Assembly: GCF_002236105.1 (NCBI RefSeq)
Contig: NZ_NIWU01000001.1
Span: 1,984,001 to 2,048,000 of the forward strand
From: Pseudomonas umsongensis
GTDB lineage: Bacteria; Pseudomonadota; Gammaproteobacteria; Pseudomonadales; Pseudomonadaceae
Reading direction: 5' to 3'
Length of the DNA: 64,000 nucleotides
Shown one piece after another: positions 44,145 through 55,496 of the stretch. A model generated the notes under the pieces. That model worked only from the letters and a program-made list of their open reading frames with translations, did no database searches and was not told the DNA's origin. Positions within the stretch are counted from its first letter, which is position 1, and each line of letters begins with the position of its first letter. A program made the translations under genes and the position numbers.

Positions 44145-45881
44145 TCAAGCTGGCGCTCCCAACAACTGACTCAACACCGCTCGCAACTTGCCGGGTTTCA
44201 CCGGTTTGTTCAGCAGCGGCGCTTCGAGCCGTTGCAATGCGCGCCGGCACTGGTCCGTGCGATCCGCGGTGATAATCACCGCAGGAATCAGCTGGTTGTA
44301 ATGCTCGCGCAGATGCCTGACCACATCACACCCCACCACGCCGTGGTCAAGGTGATAGTCCGCGAGGATCAGTTCCGGGGCCTGGCCGGCCAGGGCTGCC
44401 AGCGCCGAGGCTTCATCGGTGGCCGTGACGACGTCGCAGCCCCACTGCCCGAGCAACGCGCCCATGCTCTGCAAGATGCTGACTTCATTGTCCAGCACCA
44501 GCAAGCGCCGGCCCGGCAATGGATTGCCCGTGCCTGATTGAGGCGCCGTGAGGCTGATGGGCAACGGCACTTCACGGGAGATCGGCACCTCAATGCTGAA
44601 CATCGAACCCCGGCCGGGCAGTGAATGCACCTGGATCCGGTAGTTGAGGATCTTCGCGATGCGCTCGACGATCGCCAGCCCCAACCCCACGCCCTTGCGG
44701 TCGGCAGCGCGGCCGACGTCCAGTTGATTGAATTCGAGGAAGATCGAATCGAGACGATCGGCCGGAATTCCGCGTCCGGTGTCCCACACTTCCAGGCGCA
44801 GCTTGTCGCCCCGGCGCCTTGCCGCCAGCAGGATGCTGCCTTCGTCGGTGTAGCGGCAGGCATTACTGAGGAAGTTTCGCAGGATCCGGGTCATCAGGCG
44901 CAGGTCCGTGCAAATGGCGTAGTCGCCCATGTGCACCCGTAAACGCAGCCCGGCGGCCTCGGCCACGGACTGGAACTCCGAGACCAGGGGCCCAAGCAAC
45001 TCGTCGAGGCGGTATAGCGCGACATCCGGCTTGACCGCCGCTTGATCGAGCCTTGAGATATCCAGCAAATCGGTGAGCAGATCCTCGGCGCCTTCCAGTG
45101 CCTGGTGAGTGCGTTCGACCAGCACCTGCTCGACTTCGGGCAGCTTGCGCTCACGCAAGGTGGAGATCAGCAACCGTGCGGCGTTGAGGGGTTGCAGCAG
45201 GTCGTGACTGGCGGCAGCGAGGTATTTGTCCTTGCTGTGATTGGCGGCCTCCGCGGCGTCACGGGCGTCGCGCAAGGCCTTGGCGATCTGCTTACGCTGG
45301 GTGATTTGTTGTTGCAGGTTGCGGTTGGCTTCCAACAGCTCATCGGTGCGCGCGGTTACGCGCTGCTCCAGTTCATCGTTGAGTTGCTGCAGGCGTTGCT
45401 GGGCGAGTTTGCGCTCGGTGATGTCGGCGACGAATCCTTCCACCAGCCCTTCCTGACCGGGCTTGAGCAACAGGTTCATCAGCACGTCGAGATGGCTGCC
45501 ATCCTTGCGCCGCAACTGGGTTTCATAGCCGTGCAAGCTGCCCTGGTGGGTGAGGATTTCGCCAATGTTTTCCAGCTCCTGCACACCGCCGACAAACAGA
45601 TTGCTCGCCAGGTCCGCCAGGGAAAACAGCACCTCCTGCGGGTCTTGATAGCCAAGCATGCGCGCCATCGCCGGGTTGGCGGCGCGCATGCCGTCTTGCA
45701 GGCTGGCCTGGAAAATCCCGTGGACCGCGTTTTCGAACAACCATTTGTAGCGATTGCGCTCGGCTTCCAGTTCATCCAGGCGCGCCGCCAGCTCCGGGTA
45801 ATGGCTCTTGCGCGCCGAATGATTGCCTAATCCGAGCAGGCCGGCCAATGCCCGTTGTTGCTCGTCAGAGGGCTTCGCCAT
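44145..45881 (-). CDS. Hybrid sensor histidine kinase, ErcS-like
   Basis: Cytoplasmic hybrid kinase (578 aa) with no membrane segment. A PAS domain is at about 40-155 (WLFENAVHGIFQASLQDG) and a coiled coil at about 158-205. The HisKA phosphoacceptor is H226 in SHDLLQPLNAARLL, the HATPase has DTGRGIPADRL and GVGLGLAI, and the C-terminal receiver has D508 in LILADYHLD. The start is ATG with GAGG six bases upstream, and it overlaps the ercA end by 17 bases. In P. aeruginosa the kinase next to ercA is ErcS, part of the ethanol-oxidation regulatory cascade, so the same role is inferred. Confidence 0.85.
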   Translation of the reverse strand: MAKPSDEQQRALAGLLGLGNHSARKSHYPELAARLDELEAERNRYKWLFENAVHGIFQASLQDGMRAANPAMARMLGYQDPQEVLFSLADLASNLFVGGVQELENIGEILTHQGSLHGYETQLRRKDGSHLDVLMNLLLKPGQEGLVEGFVADITERKLAQQRLQQLNDELEQRVTARTDELLEANRNLQQQITQRKQIAKALRDARDAAEAANHSKDKYLAAASHDLLQPLNAARLLISTLRERKLPEVEQVLVERTHQALEGAEDLLTDLLDISRLDQAAVKPDVALYRLDELLGPLVSEFQSVAEAAGLRLRVHMGDYAICTDLRLMTRILRNFLSNACRYTDEGSILLAARRRGDKLRLEVWDTGRGIPADRLDSIFLEFNQLDVGRAADRKGVGLGLAIVERIAKILNYRIQVHSLPGRGSMFSIEVPISREVPLPISLTAPQSGTGNPLPGRRLLVLDNEVSILQSMGALLGQWGCDVVTATDEASALAALAGQAPELILADYHLDHGVVGCDVVRHLREHYNQLIPAVIITADRTDQCRRALQRLEAPLLNKPVKPGKLRAVLSQLLGAPA

Positions 45882-47028
45882 AGACGACCTCGACATCACG
45901 CTGGCTGGATTCACGCGGGTTGGTGAGGATGCACGGGTCATCCATGGCGTGCTGCGACAGGAACGGAATGTCGGAGGTCCTGACCCCGTGCAAACCGAGG
46001 GTTTCGTGGAAACCGATGGCGTGTTTCAGGGCAATCAGGTGCTCCACCAGGCGCCCGCAGATCTGCCGGTGATTGAGGCCCCGGCAGTCGATGCCGAACG
46101 TCTCGGCGATGACCTTGAAGCGGTCCGGCGCCGAGTCGTAGTTGAACGCCACGACGTGTTCCACCAGCACCGCGTTGCACAGGCCATGGGGCAGGTCGAG
46201 AAAGCCACCGAGACTGTGCGACATGGCATGCACCGCGCCGAGGATCGCGTTGGAGAACGCCAACCCGGCCTGCATGCTGCCGAGCATGATTTTCTCGCGC
46301 AGGGCGATGTCCGTCGGGTTGGCGATCATCTGCACCAGGTTGCCGTTGATCAGGCGCATCGCTTCCAGCGCATGGGGATCGGTCAGAGGCCCGTGCCCGG
46401 TGGAGACGAAGGCTTCGATGGCATGCACCAGCGCGTCGATACCGGTACAAGCCGAGAGGAACGGGTCCATGCTCAGGGTGGTTTCGGGGTCGATCAGCGA
46501 CACATCCGGCACCACTGCCTTGCTGACGATGGAGAACTTCATGCGCTCCTGCTGATTGGAAATGATCACGAATTGCGAGACGTCGGCCGAGGTGCCGGCC
46601 GTGGTCGGAATCAGGATCAGCGGCGGGCTCGGTACGCGGATGGTGTCCACGCCTTCGAACTCGAGGATGCTGCGGCCATGGGCGACGACTATACCGATGC
46701 CTTTACCGCAATCCATCGGGCTGCCACCGCCGACGGCGACGATCACATCGCAGTGATTTTCCCGGTACATCTCGGCACCGAGCATCACCTCTTCAACACG
46801 CGGGTTGGGAGAGACGGCGCTGTAAAGGCAATATTCGATGCCCAGGGCTTGCAGGCTGGCTTCGACATCCGCCACCCAACCGGCGGCAATCACCCCCGGG
46901 TCGCTGACCACCAGCACCTTGCGCGCGCCAAAGGTCTTGGCGTAGTTGCCGACGTTGTGCCGGCAGCCGGCACCGAAGATGATTTCAGGCGAAACGAATT
47001 TACGCAGCTGACTGAGACTCTGGCTCAT
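45865..47028 (-). CDS. ercA: Iron-containing alcohol dehydrogenase ErcA
   Basis: Group III metal-dependent alcohol dehydrogenase (387 aa). The NAD-binding GGGSPMDCGKGI is near residue 100, and metal-ligand regions are GIDALVHAIEAF and AMSHSLGGFLDLPHGLCNA. ErcA of P. aeruginosa is required for control of ethanol oxidation rather than for bulk catalysis. It is upstream of, and overlaps, the hybrid kinase gene. It reads in the same direction as pqqA-E but is separated from pqqE by 234 bp with a REP pair, so it may have its own promoter. Confidence 0.92.
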   Translation of the reverse strand: MSQSLSQLRKFVSPEIIFGAGCRHNVGNYAKTFGARKVLVVSDPGVIAAGWVADVEASLQALGIEYCLYSAVSPNPRVEEVMLGAEMYRENHCDVIVAVGGGSPMDCGKGIGIVVAHGRSILEFEGVDTIRVPSPPLILIPTTAGTSADVSQFVIISNQQERMKFSIVSKAVVPDVSLIDPETTLSMDPFLSACTGIDALVHAIEAFVSTGHGPLTDPHALEAMRLINGNLVQMIANPTDIALREKIMLGSMQAGLAFSNAILGAVHAMSHSLGGFLDLPHGLCNAVLVEHVVAFNYDSAPDRFKVIAETFGIDCRGLNHRQICGRLVEHLIALKHAIGFHETLGLHGVRTSDIPFLSQHAMDDPCILTNPRESSQRDVEVVYGEAL

Positions 47029-47125
47029 TGGAAAGCCTGTTTTTTATTGTTTTGGAAGGTAAGGTCCACACTAACCCATCCAGTGGTGAATGCAATCAGA
47101 CCAATGGCTGGATTCACCGCAGATC

Positions 47126-47246
47126 CCTTGTAGGAGCGAGCATGCTCCGGGCGGCGTTCCGACGATGGTCGTCAACGATCACGCTGGGAACCTGACACCC
47201 CACGGCGCACTCTGGTTCTTCGCGAGCAGGCTCGCTCCTACAGGGG
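47126..47246. repeat. REP inverted pair between ercA and pqqE
   Basis: CTTGTAGGAGCGAGCATGCTC (partly degenerate) and CGCGAGCAGGCTCGCTCCTACAG. It occupies the position where P. aeruginosa has pqqH. Confidence 0.85.
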
Positions 47247-47262
47247 ATTTATGTCGCTTGGG

Positions 47263-48405
47263 TCAGCCGCGGTAGATCAGGCGGGAAGCCTTCTCATTGC
47301 GCAACGTCAGGTGCTCCATGCCTAGCCCTGGCGCATCTGCTTCCTCGCGGGCCTTGAGGATCACCCCGTGATGAGGCGACTTGCTGCACACCGGGTCGGC
47401 GTTCTCGGCATCGCCCGTCAACATGAACGCCTGGCACCGGCACCCACCCAAATCCTTGTGTTTTTCATCGCAGGAACGGCAGGGTTCCTTCATCCACTCA
47501 TGGCCGCGAAAACGGTTGAAGCCAAACGAATCGTTCCAGATGTGCTCGATGCTGTGCTCACGCACATTGGGAAACTGCACCGGCAATTGCCGGGCGCTGT
47601 GACAAGGCAACGCCGTGCCGTCCGGGGTGATGTCGAGAAACAGGTTGGCCCAGCCATTCATGCAGGTTTTCGGGCGCTCTTCGTAGTAATCCGGGGTGAC
47701 GAATATCAATTTGCACGGATGGCCCTGCGCCTCGAGGCGCTCGCGATACTCGTTAGTGATGCGCTCGGCGCGTTGCAATTGCTCGCGCGTCGGCAACAGG
47801 CCGACGCGGTTGAGCTCGGCCCAGCCATAGAACTGGCAGGTGGCCAATTCGACGAAATCCGCTTCCAGTTCCAGGCACAAATCAATGATCCGGGCGATGT
47901 CATCGATGTTGTGTCGATGGGTGACGAAGTTCAGCACCATCGGATAGCCCTGGGCTTTCACGGCCCGGGCCATCGCCAGTTTCTGCGCGAACGCCTTGCG
48001 CGAGCCGGCGAGCATGTTGTTCACCGCTTCGTCGGCGGCCTGGAAACTGATCTGGATGTGATCGAGCCCGGCGACCTTGAAGTCCCGCACCTTCTGCTCG
48101 GTCAGGCCGATGCCCGAGGTGATCAGGTTAGTGTAGTAACCCATGTCCCGCGCGGCCTTGATCAACTCGGCCAGGTCTTGCCTTACCAGTGGTTCGCCAC
48201 CGGAAAAGCCCAGTTGCGCGGCGCCCATGTCCCGCGCCTCACGGAATACCCGGATCCATTCCTGCGTGTCCAGTTCCTCGCCGTGCCGGGCGAAATCCAA
48301 TGGATTGGAGCAATACGGACACTGCAACGGACAACGGTAGGTCAGCTCCGCCAACAGCCACAACGGCGGCCCCGGTAGCGCGTCACTCGATCCAGAATTG
48401 CGCAT
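47263..48405 (-). CDS. pqqE: PQQ biosynthesis radical SAM enzyme PqqE
   Basis: Radical SAM/SPASM enzyme (380 aa) that makes the carbon-carbon bond between the Glu and Tyr of PqqA, the first step of PQQ synthesis. C25, C29 and C32 (CPLQCPYC) bind the radical-SAM cluster. The SPASM cysteines are in CMNGW, PCHSAR and the [16 protein letters not shown] block. It overlaps pqqD by 23 bases. Last gene of pqqABCDE. Confidence 0.97.
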   Translation of the reverse strand: MRNSGSSDALPGPPLWLLAELTYRCPLQCPYCSNPLDFARHGEELDTQEWIRVFREARDMGAAQLGFSGGEPLVRQDLAELIKAARDMGYYTNLITSGIGLTEQKVRDFKVAGLDHIQISFQAADEAVNNMLAGSRKAFAQKLAMARAVKAQGYPMVLNFVTHRHNIDDIARIIDLCLELEADFVELATCQFYGWAELNRVGLLPTREQLQRAERITNEYRERLEAQGHPCKLIFVTPDYYEERPKTCMNGWANLFLDITPDGTALPCHSARQLPVQFPNVREHSIEHIWNDSFGFNRFRGHEWMKEPCRSCDEKHKDLGGCRCQAFMLTGDAENADPVCSKSPHHGVILKAREEADAPGLGMEHLTLRNEKASRLIYRG

Positions 48406-48655
48406 GGGCCACCTCCAGGAAGGCCAGTACGTCCTCGTCGATCCCCGGCACGTCAGGAAAACTCGCCGTCAGCCGATCGATGATCGCCGCGACGCTGCGC
48501 TGGCCGTCCACCAGATCGAGAATCTGCCCGGCACTGGCGTTGAGTTTGATCATGCCTTCGGGGTACAGCAGCACATGACAGTCCTGGCGCGGTTCCCATT
48601 GCAGGCGAAAGCCCCGGCGCAATGAGGGTGACTGCTTGCGATCGATCAGGCTCAC
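48383..48655 (-). CDS. pqqD: PQQ biosynthesis peptide chaperone PqqD
   Basis: 90-residue RRE-type (RiPP recognition element) protein that binds the PqqA peptide and presents it to PqqE. The conserved core is [31 protein letters not shown]. Overlaps with both pqqC (4 bases) and pqqE show tight coupling. Confidence 0.96.
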   Translation of the reverse strand: MSLIDRKQSPSLRRGFRLQWEPRQDCHVLLYPEGMIKLNASAGQILDLVDGQRSVAAIIDRLTASFPDVPGIDEDVLAFLEVAHAQFWIE

Positions 48656-49404
48656 AGGACAATCCCCCGGTGCCAGACGTTGTCCCGTGTGACGGTGTGA
48701 TACGGCGGACGCTCCAGCTCATAGGCCATGCTCATGGCATCGAGCATGCTCCACAACACGTCGAGCTTGAATTGCAGGATCTGCAGCATGCGTTGCTGGG
48801 CCTCGAGGGTGACGTAATGTGCCAGGGTGATGCGCAAGCCATGCTCTACATCGCGCCGGGCCTGGCTCAGCCGTGTGCGGAAGTAGTCGTAGCCGGCGGA
48901 ATCGATCCACGGGTAATGGGTCGGCCAGGCATCGAGTCGCGATTGATGGATCTGCGGTGCGAACAGCTCGGTCAGCGAACTGCTGGCCGCTTCCTGCCAA
49001 CAGGCACGACGGGCGAAATTGACGTAGGCATCCACGGCGAAACGTACGCCGGGCAGCACCAACTCCTGTGACAGGATCTGCTCGCGATCGAGCCCCACCG
49101 CCTCGCCCAGGCGCAGCCAGGCCTCGATGCCGCCTTCGCTGCCGGGCACGCCATCATGATCGAGGATGCGTTGCAGCCATTCGCGGCGCACTTCACGGTC
49201 GGGACAGTTGGCCAGGATCGCGGCGTCCTTGAGCGGGATGTTGACCTGGTAGTAAAAGCGATTGGCGACCCAACCCTGGATCTGTTCGCGAGTGGCGCGG
49301 CCGGCGTACATCGCTTGATGGAATGGGTGGTGGATGTGGTAGTAGGCGCCTTTGGCACGCAGGGCCTGCTCAAATTCGGTGGGGGTCATGGGTGTATCGG
49401 TCAT
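48652..49404 (-). CDS. pqqC: Pyrroloquinoline-quinone synthase PqqC
   Basis: Cofactorless oxidase (250 aa) that carries out the last step, ring closure and eight-electron oxidation to PQQ. Family segments are [33 protein letters not shown] and [25 protein letters not shown]. The start is ATG with GGAG seven bases upstream, which gives the normal PqqC length; an in-frame stretch up to 49467 runs into a REP element and is not coding. Confidence 0.96.
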   Translation of the reverse strand: MTDTPMTPTEFEQALRAKGAYYHIHHPFHQAMYAGRATREQIQGWVANRFYYQVNIPLKDAAILANCPDREVRREWLQRILDHDGVPGSEGGIEAWLRLGEAVGLDREQILSQELVLPGVRFAVDAYVNFARRACWQEAASSSLTELFAPQIHQSRLDAWPTHYPWIDSAGYDYFRTRLSQARRDVEHGLRITLAHYVTLEAQQRMLQILQFKLDVLWSMLDAMSMAYELERPPYHTVTRDNVWHRGIVL

Positions 49405-49443
49405 TGCGGGTCTCCGGGGAATCTTCGGTGTCTGATCTGGACA

Positions 49444-49510
49444 CTTCGCGAGCAGGCTCGCTCCCACAGTGGATTGCGTCGCCCTTGTGGGAGCGAGCCT
49501 GCTCGCGAAG
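49444..49510. repeat. REP inverted pair between pqqC and pqqB
   Basis: CTTCGCGAGCAGGCTCGCTCCCAC and its inverse inside the pqq operon (116 bp gap). It may modulate the relative expression of the early and late pqq genes. Confidence 0.92.
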
Positions 49511-49520
49511 GCGTCCGTCG

Positions 49521-50435
49521 CTACAGCACAATATCCATGCCGTCGTAAGCCACCTCGATCCCCCGCCGTTCCAGCAGCGCCCGCTCGGCCGAGTCTTCAT
49601 CGAGGATCGGGTTGGTGTTGTTGATGTGGATCAGCACCTTGCGCTGGCGGGGAAAACCTTGCAGCACTTCCAGCATGCCGCCGGGACCGCTCTGGGGCAG
49701 ATGGCCCATGTCGCTGCCCAGGCTTTGACCGACCTCGCAGACACGCATCTCGTCATCGCGCCACAGGGTGCCGTCCAGCAACAGGCAATCGGCGCGCTGC
49801 ATCCAGGCCAGCACTTGATCATCGACCTGGCCCAGGCCAGGTGCGTAAAACAGCGATGCGCCGCTGCGTTGGTCTTCAACGAACAACCCGATGGTGTCGC
49901 CCGGTTGCGGATCACCGCGATTGGGCGAATACGGCGGTGCGTTGCTGACCAGGGGAATCGCGTGAAACCGCAGGTGCGCGCAGGCGCCGATACTGAAGGG
50001 TTCGCGATCCAGCGCAATCGGTTGCCACCGCAACCCGCCATTCCAGTGCCTGAGCATGGTAAACAACGGGAAACCGCTGCTGAGATCCTGATGAACCCGC
50101 TCGGTGCACCACACCGCATGTGGGCAGCCTTCACGAAGGCTCAGCAGACCGGTGCAGTGATCGATCTGGCTGTCGAGCAACACCACGCCAGTGATGGCGC
50201 TGTCACGCAAGCGGCGGGCCGGTTGCAGCGGCGCAAAGCCCTCGAGTTGCGCGCGGATGTCCGGTGAAGCATTGCACAGCACCCAGTCCACCCCGTTGTC
50301 ACTCAAGGCAATCGAGGACTGCGTGCGACGCCGGGACCGCAGGCTGCCATTGCGCACACCGGCGCACTGGCGACAGTTACAGTTCCACTGCGGAAAACCA
50401 CCGCCAGCGGCGGAGCCGAGTACGCGGATGTGCAT
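49521..50435 (-). CDS. pqqB: PQQ biosynthesis protein PqqB
   Basis: Metallo-beta-lactamase-fold hydroxylase (304 aa) acting on the Glu-Tyr intermediate. N-terminal [22 protein letters not shown] carries the CxCxxC zinc site, and the degenerate metal motif is [18 protein letters not shown]. The C-terminal [13 protein letters not shown] is typical. The start is [11 protein letters not shown] with TGGAG upstream. Confidence 0.96.
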   Translation of the reverse strand: MHIRVLGSAAGGGFPQWNCNCRQCAGVRNGSLRSRRRTQSSIALSDNGVDWVLCNASPDIRAQLEGFAPLQPARRLRDSAITGVVLLDSQIDHCTGLLSLREGCPHAVWCTERVHQDLSSGFPLFTMLRHWNGGLRWQPIALDREPFSIGACAHLRFHAIPLVSNAPPYSPNRGDPQPGDTIGLFVEDQRSGASLFYAPGLGQVDDQVLAWMQRADCLLLDGTLWRDDEMRVCEVGQSLGSDMGHLPQSGPGGMLEVLQGFPRQRKVLIHINNTNPILDEDSAERALLERRGIEVAYDGMDIVL

Positions 50436-50490
50436 GGGCAATGCTCCAGAAGGCAGGCCCGGCCAACGCAACGGCTGGCCGGGTGGTCAA

Positions 50491-50562
50491 TCAACGGTTG
50501 GCGAAATACATCGTCACTTCGAAGCCAATGCGCAGATCGGTAAACGCGGGTTTAGTCCACAT
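50491..50562 (-). CDS. pqqA: PQQ precursor peptide PqqA
   Basis: 23-residue peptide beginning MWTKPAFTDLRIG and ending MYFANR. It is the substrate from which PQQ is built. The cross-linked residues are E15 and Y19 in the ExxxY motif. AGAGGA lies seven bases before the ATG. It is first in the pqqABCDE operon and 55 bases upstream of pqqB. Confidence 0.96.
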   Translation of the reverse strand: MWTKPAFTDLRIGFEVTMYFANR

Positions 50563-50700
50563 GGGTCATTCCTCTTCTTGTGCCGGGCGATTCCGGTAGA
50601 GCCATTAATGCACGGGGCGCCGGGCGCCCGAATGCTACTTTCGAAGGAGGTTTGGGGGGGCTTTGGTAGGGGGTAAACGTATACATGAAACACACATAAA

Positions 50701-50787
50701 CCCCTGTAGGAGCTGCCGCAGGCTGCGATCTTTTGATTGTGAATTCCAAGATCAAAAGATCGCAGCCTGCGGCAGCTCCTACAGGGG
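50701..50787. repeat. REP inverted pair between exaC and pqqA
   Basis: CTGTAGGAGCTGCCGCAGG and its inverse, immediately after the exaC stop and upstream of the pqqA promoter region. Confidence 0.92.
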
Positions 50788-50806
50788 TTTATGTGCAGTC
50801 AGTGAG

Positions 50807-52327
<1,521 letters not shown>

Positions 52328-52465
52328 GGTGGGCCTCTGTCTGGGTCGATGCCTGTCGTGTCGACAGGCGATGAACCGATACTAGAGAGCCCCGAGTGCC
52401 AGACGAATGCATCGTTGGCAGGAGGGACTCTCGTTATTTGGTCGTATATTTCACACCGCCCCCTC

Positions 52466-52574
52466 CCCCTGTAGGAGCGAGCATGCTCGCGATGAACCTG
52501 AGAACGCCGCGGGGCACCAGACACCCCACGTCATCGTTGACGACCATCGCGAGCAGGCTCGCTCCCACAGGGGT
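52466..52574. repeat. REP inverted pair downstream of the pedH-type gene
   Basis: CTGTAGGAGCGAGCATGCTCGCGA and GCGAGCAGGCTCGCTCCCACAG, in the 264 bp gap before exaC. Confidence 0.9.
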
Positions 52575-52591
52575 TATGTGGCGGATTCGGA

Positions 52592-54367
52592 TCAGTGCTT
52601 GGCGACGAGGTCCTTGGGCAGCTTGAAGGTCCAGAGCATGCCGCCCTGGTTGAAGTCCTTCACCCGCTTGGCCACTTCGCCGCCCCACAGCGGCACGGCG
52701 CCGCCCCAGCCGGAGAGCACCGAGACGTACTGCTCGCCGTCCATTTCCCAGGTCACGGGCGAGCCGAGTACGCCGGAGCCGGTCTGGAATTCCCAGACCT
52801 TCTCGCCGGTCTTGGCGTTGAACGCCTGCAGGAAACCTTCCGGCGTGCCGGTGAATACCAGGTTGCCCTTGGTGGTCAGCACCCCGCCCCACAGCGGCGC
52901 GAAGTTCTTGTGCCGCCACACTTCCTTGCCGGTTTTCGGGTCGATCGCCCGCAGCACGCCGATATAGTCTTCATTCAATGGCTTGATGGTGAAGCCGGCA
53001 CCGAGGAACGCCGCACCTTTCTTGTAGGCGATGCCTTCGTTCCAGATATCCATGCCCCATTCGTTGGACGGCACGTAGAACAACCCTGTGTCGCGGTTGT
53101 AGGCCATCGGCATCCAGTTTTTCGCGCCGAGGAATGCCGGCGCTACGAACACCGAGCTGCCCTTGGCTTCAGTGCCCGGTGCGCCAGGACGGCTGGCTTC
53201 GTTGTAGATCGGCCGGCCGTTTTTATCCAGGCCGGTGGCCCAGGTGATCTTGTCCACGAACGGGAAGCCACGGATGAATTTGCCATTGGTGCGATCGAGC
53301 ACGTAGAAGAAACCGTTGCGGTCAGCGGTGGCCGCCGCCTTGATCTCCTTGCCGCCCTCGGTGTAGTTGAACGACACCAGTTCGTTGACGCCGTCATAGT
53401 CCCAACCGTCGTGGGGCGTGCTCTGGAAGTGCCACTTGATGGTGCCGTCGTCCGGGTTGAGCGCCAGGCGCGACGACGAGTACAGGTTGTCGCCAGGGCG
53501 CAGGTGCGAGTTCCACGGTGCCGGGTTGCCGGTGCCGAACAACAGCAGGTTGGTTTCCGGGTCGTAATAACCGCCCAGCCAAGGCGCCGCGCCACCGGTC
53601 TTCCACAGGTCTCCCGGCCAGGTCTTGCCCGCCTCGCCGCCGGAGATGCCGTTTTCCACGGCTTTGCCGTCCTTGTAGACGTAACCCATGTGGCCTTCGA
53701 CCGTCGGCCGGGACCATAGCAAAGTACCGTTTTTCGGGTCGTAGGCTTCGATCTTGCCCACCACGCCGAATTCGCCACCAGCCACGCCGGTAATCAGCTT
53801 GCCGTTGATCACCAGTGGCGCGGCGCTGATCGAGTAGCCTTCCTTGTGGTCGGCGACTTTCTTGCTCCAGACCACCTTGCCGGTGTCCTTGTTCAGCGCC
53901 ACGAGCTTGGCGTCGAGGGTGCCGAAGATCACCAGGTCGCCGTACAGCGCGACGCCACGGTTGATCACGTCGCAGCAGGGGCGAATGTCATCCGGCAGGC
54001 GCGCGTCGTATTGCCAGAGTTTCTTGCCGGTGCGTGCATCCACGGCGAATACCCGTGAATAGGAGCCGGTCATGTACATCACACCGTCCTTGACCATCGG
54101 TTGCGCTTGCTGACCGCGCTGCTTTTCCCCGCCGAAGGAGAAGGCCCACGCCGGTCGCAGCTCCTTGACGTTGTCGACATTGAGGATATCCAGCGGGCTG
54201 TAGCGCTGCCCCTGCACACCCAGGCCGTTGGTCACGACCTGCTCGGGGTTCTTGGGGTCCTGGAGAATGTCCTGGTCGGAAACCCCGGCCAATGCCTGAC
54301 CGGACAACAGCATGGCACTGAGCAACAGGCTCAAGACGAAGGGCTGGCGACGTGCGGGTTGAGTCAT
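52592..54367 (-). CDS. pedH: PQQ-dependent alcohol dehydrogenase, predicted lanthanide-dependent (PedH type)
   Basis: Periplasmic quinoprotein (591 aa) with a signal peptide (about 1-27, SGQALA). It forms an eight-bladed beta-propeller with tryptophan-docking repeats. The vicinal disulfide C131-C132 is in IRPCCDV, and the catalytic Asp323 is in GWDYDGVNE. The residue two positions on is Asp325, the extra acidic ligand that XoxF and PedH use for a lanthanide ion; calcium enzymes have Ala or Ser there. It oxidises primary alcohols and aldehydes and passes electrons to cytochrome c550. AGAGGA precedes the ATG. A 17 bp palindrome and a CCTTGGTA box lie upstream. Confidence 0.9.
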   Translation of the reverse strand: MTQPARRQPFVLSLLLSAMLLSGQALAGVSDQDILQDPKNPEQVVTNGLGVQGQRYSPLDILNVDNVKELRPAWAFSFGGEKQRGQQAQPMVKDGVMYMTGSYSRVFAVDARTGKKLWQYDARLPDDIRPCCDVINRGVALYGDLVIFGTLDAKLVALNKDTGKVVWSKKVADHKEGYSISAAPLVINGKLITGVAGGEFGVVGKIEAYDPKNGTLLWSRPTVEGHMGYVYKDGKAVENGISGGEAGKTWPGDLWKTGGAAPWLGGYYDPETNLLLFGTGNPAPWNSHLRPGDNLYSSSRLALNPDDGTIKWHFQSTPHDGWDYDGVNELVSFNYTEGGKEIKAAATADRNGFFYVLDRTNGKFIRGFPFVDKITWATGLDKNGRPIYNEASRPGAPGTEAKGSSVFVAPAFLGAKNWMPMAYNRDTGLFYVPSNEWGMDIWNEGIAYKKGAAFLGAGFTIKPLNEDYIGVLRAIDPKTGKEVWRHKNFAPLWGGVLTTKGNLVFTGTPEGFLQAFNAKTGEKVWEFQTGSGVLGSPVTWEMDGEQYVSVLSGWGGAVPLWGGEVAKRVKDFNQGGMLWTFKLPKDLVAKH

Positions 54368-54397
54368 GACGGCTTCCTCTGCAGTTTTTTGTTATTT

Positions 54398-54414
54398 CCG
54401 GGAAATTTTCCCGG
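54398..54414. promoter_or_regulatory. 17 bp palindrome upstream of pedH
   Basis: CCGGGAAATTTTCCCGG: two 8-base arms around one base, 31 bases before the start codon. A closely similar GGGAAGTTTTCCCGG lies upstream of exaA at 57764. Confidence 0.6.
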
Positions 54415-54480
54415 TCTGGTGCAGATTCTTGGGCGCCGCCGCCCGGACAACAATTGCCCGCAATGTGGAGATTCCTAGTT

Positions 54481-54488
54481 CCTTGGTA
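54481..54488. promoter_or_regulatory. CCTTGGTA box upstream of pedH
   Basis: CCTTGGTA about 115 bases upstream of the pedH start. The same octamer occurs upstream of exaA and next to the pedS2 region. Confidence 0.45.
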
Positions 54489-54507
54489 CAGGGTTGGGTG
54501 TTGAAAT

Positions 54508-54538
54508 GATCATTCCCACGCTCCGCGTGGGAACGATC
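54508..54538. repeat. REP singlet, GATCGTTCCCACG family
   Basis: GATCATTCCCACGCTCCGCG and the inverse half forming one hairpin, adjacent to the end of the metallohydrolase gene. Confidence 0.85.
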
Positions 54539-54541
54539 GAA

Positions 54542-55480
54542 TCAGTTGCTGGCGGCGGAATCGACTCGCGTCATCTGCGCACGCTCGTATCGCGGGTACA
54601 AATGACTGACGCTGCGAATCAGCTCGTAGCGGCTCAGGCTGATCCCGGCGAACCGTTCGGGAATCGGGCTGCGGATCATCTCGCTCATGTCGCTACCATT
54701 GGCCGCACCGTCGCGCATCAATTGATCGAGCCAGCCCAGGTAATCGCGCATCTGTGCGAAGGGTTGCGGATCACTGGCCAGCGGGCCGTGACCGGGCACG
54801 ATCAGTTTCCACGGCAAAGACTGCAGAGTCGCGATATCGGCCAGCCACACCGACAGCCCCGGACTGTTGGGCGTGGTCAGTGCCCGTTGATAAAACACCA
54901 GGTCGCCGGCAAACAGCACGCCGGTTCGCTGGTCGAGAATAGCCAGATCCGCACCCGTATGCCCACCCAGGCTCAGCAGGCGCAGATCGTGATTCCCAAA
55001 ACTTTCCACACCAGGCGCCAGCGCCCGGTTCGGCAACACCACTTCGGTACCGCGCATCCAGTCGCCCACCAGCCGGTACATGTTCTCGGCCATGGCATCG
55101 CCCTGCTTTTGCAGTAACTCAGTGGTGCCGGCCAGGGCGCCGATCGGCACGTCGGTAAACGCCTGGTTGCCCAGCACATGATCAGGATGATGATGGGTCA
55201 ACAGGACCTGGATCACCGGCTTGTCGGTGGTCGCCGCTATGGCCCGGCGCATGGCCTCGCCGTAACGCCTGGACGGCCCGGTATCGATCACCACCACGCC
55301 GCGCTCGGTAACGATGAATGCCGTGTTGACGATGTTGCCGCCATTGTCCTTGGCAAAATTATCGGTGCTGCCTTCCAGCAACCAGGTGTCTTCGGCGATT
55401 TGCCTGGGCTTGAGCGAATATTCGAGATCGGCCATGGCTGGCAGGCCCAGGCCGAGCAACAACAGCAGCATCCAGCGCAT
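54542..55480 (-). CDS. Quinoprotein-associated zinc metallohydrolase
   Basis: Secreted metallo-beta-lactamase-fold protein (312 aa, signal peptide 1-16). The zinc motif HHHPDH is at 96-101, further metal ligands are in GGHTGAD and FAGD, and PGHGP is near residue 240. It belongs to the group found only near PQQ alcohol dehydrogenases (quinoprotein relay system metallohydrolase). The substrate is unknown. The start is ATG with AAGGAG six bases upstream; upstream in-frame sequence belongs to the next gene. It forms an operon with the SoxYZ-like, binding-protein and cytochrome genes. Confidence 0.87.
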   Translation of the reverse strand: MRWMLLLLLGLGLPAMADLEYSLKPRQIAEDTWLLEGSTDNFAKDNGGNIVNTAFIVTERGVVVIDTGPSRRYGEAMRRAIAATTDKPVIQVLLTHHHPDHVLGNQAFTDVPIGALAGTTELLQKQGDAMAENMYRLVGDWMRGTEVVLPNRALAPGVESFGNHDLRLLSLGGHTGADLAILDQRTGVLFAGDLVFYQRALTTPNSPGLSVWLADIATLQSLPWKLIVPGHGPLASDPQPFAQMRDYLGWLDQLMRDGAANGSDMSEMIRSPIPERFAGISLSRYELIRSVSHLYPRYERAQMTRVDSAASN

Positions 55481-55496
55481 GACAGGCTCCTTGAAT

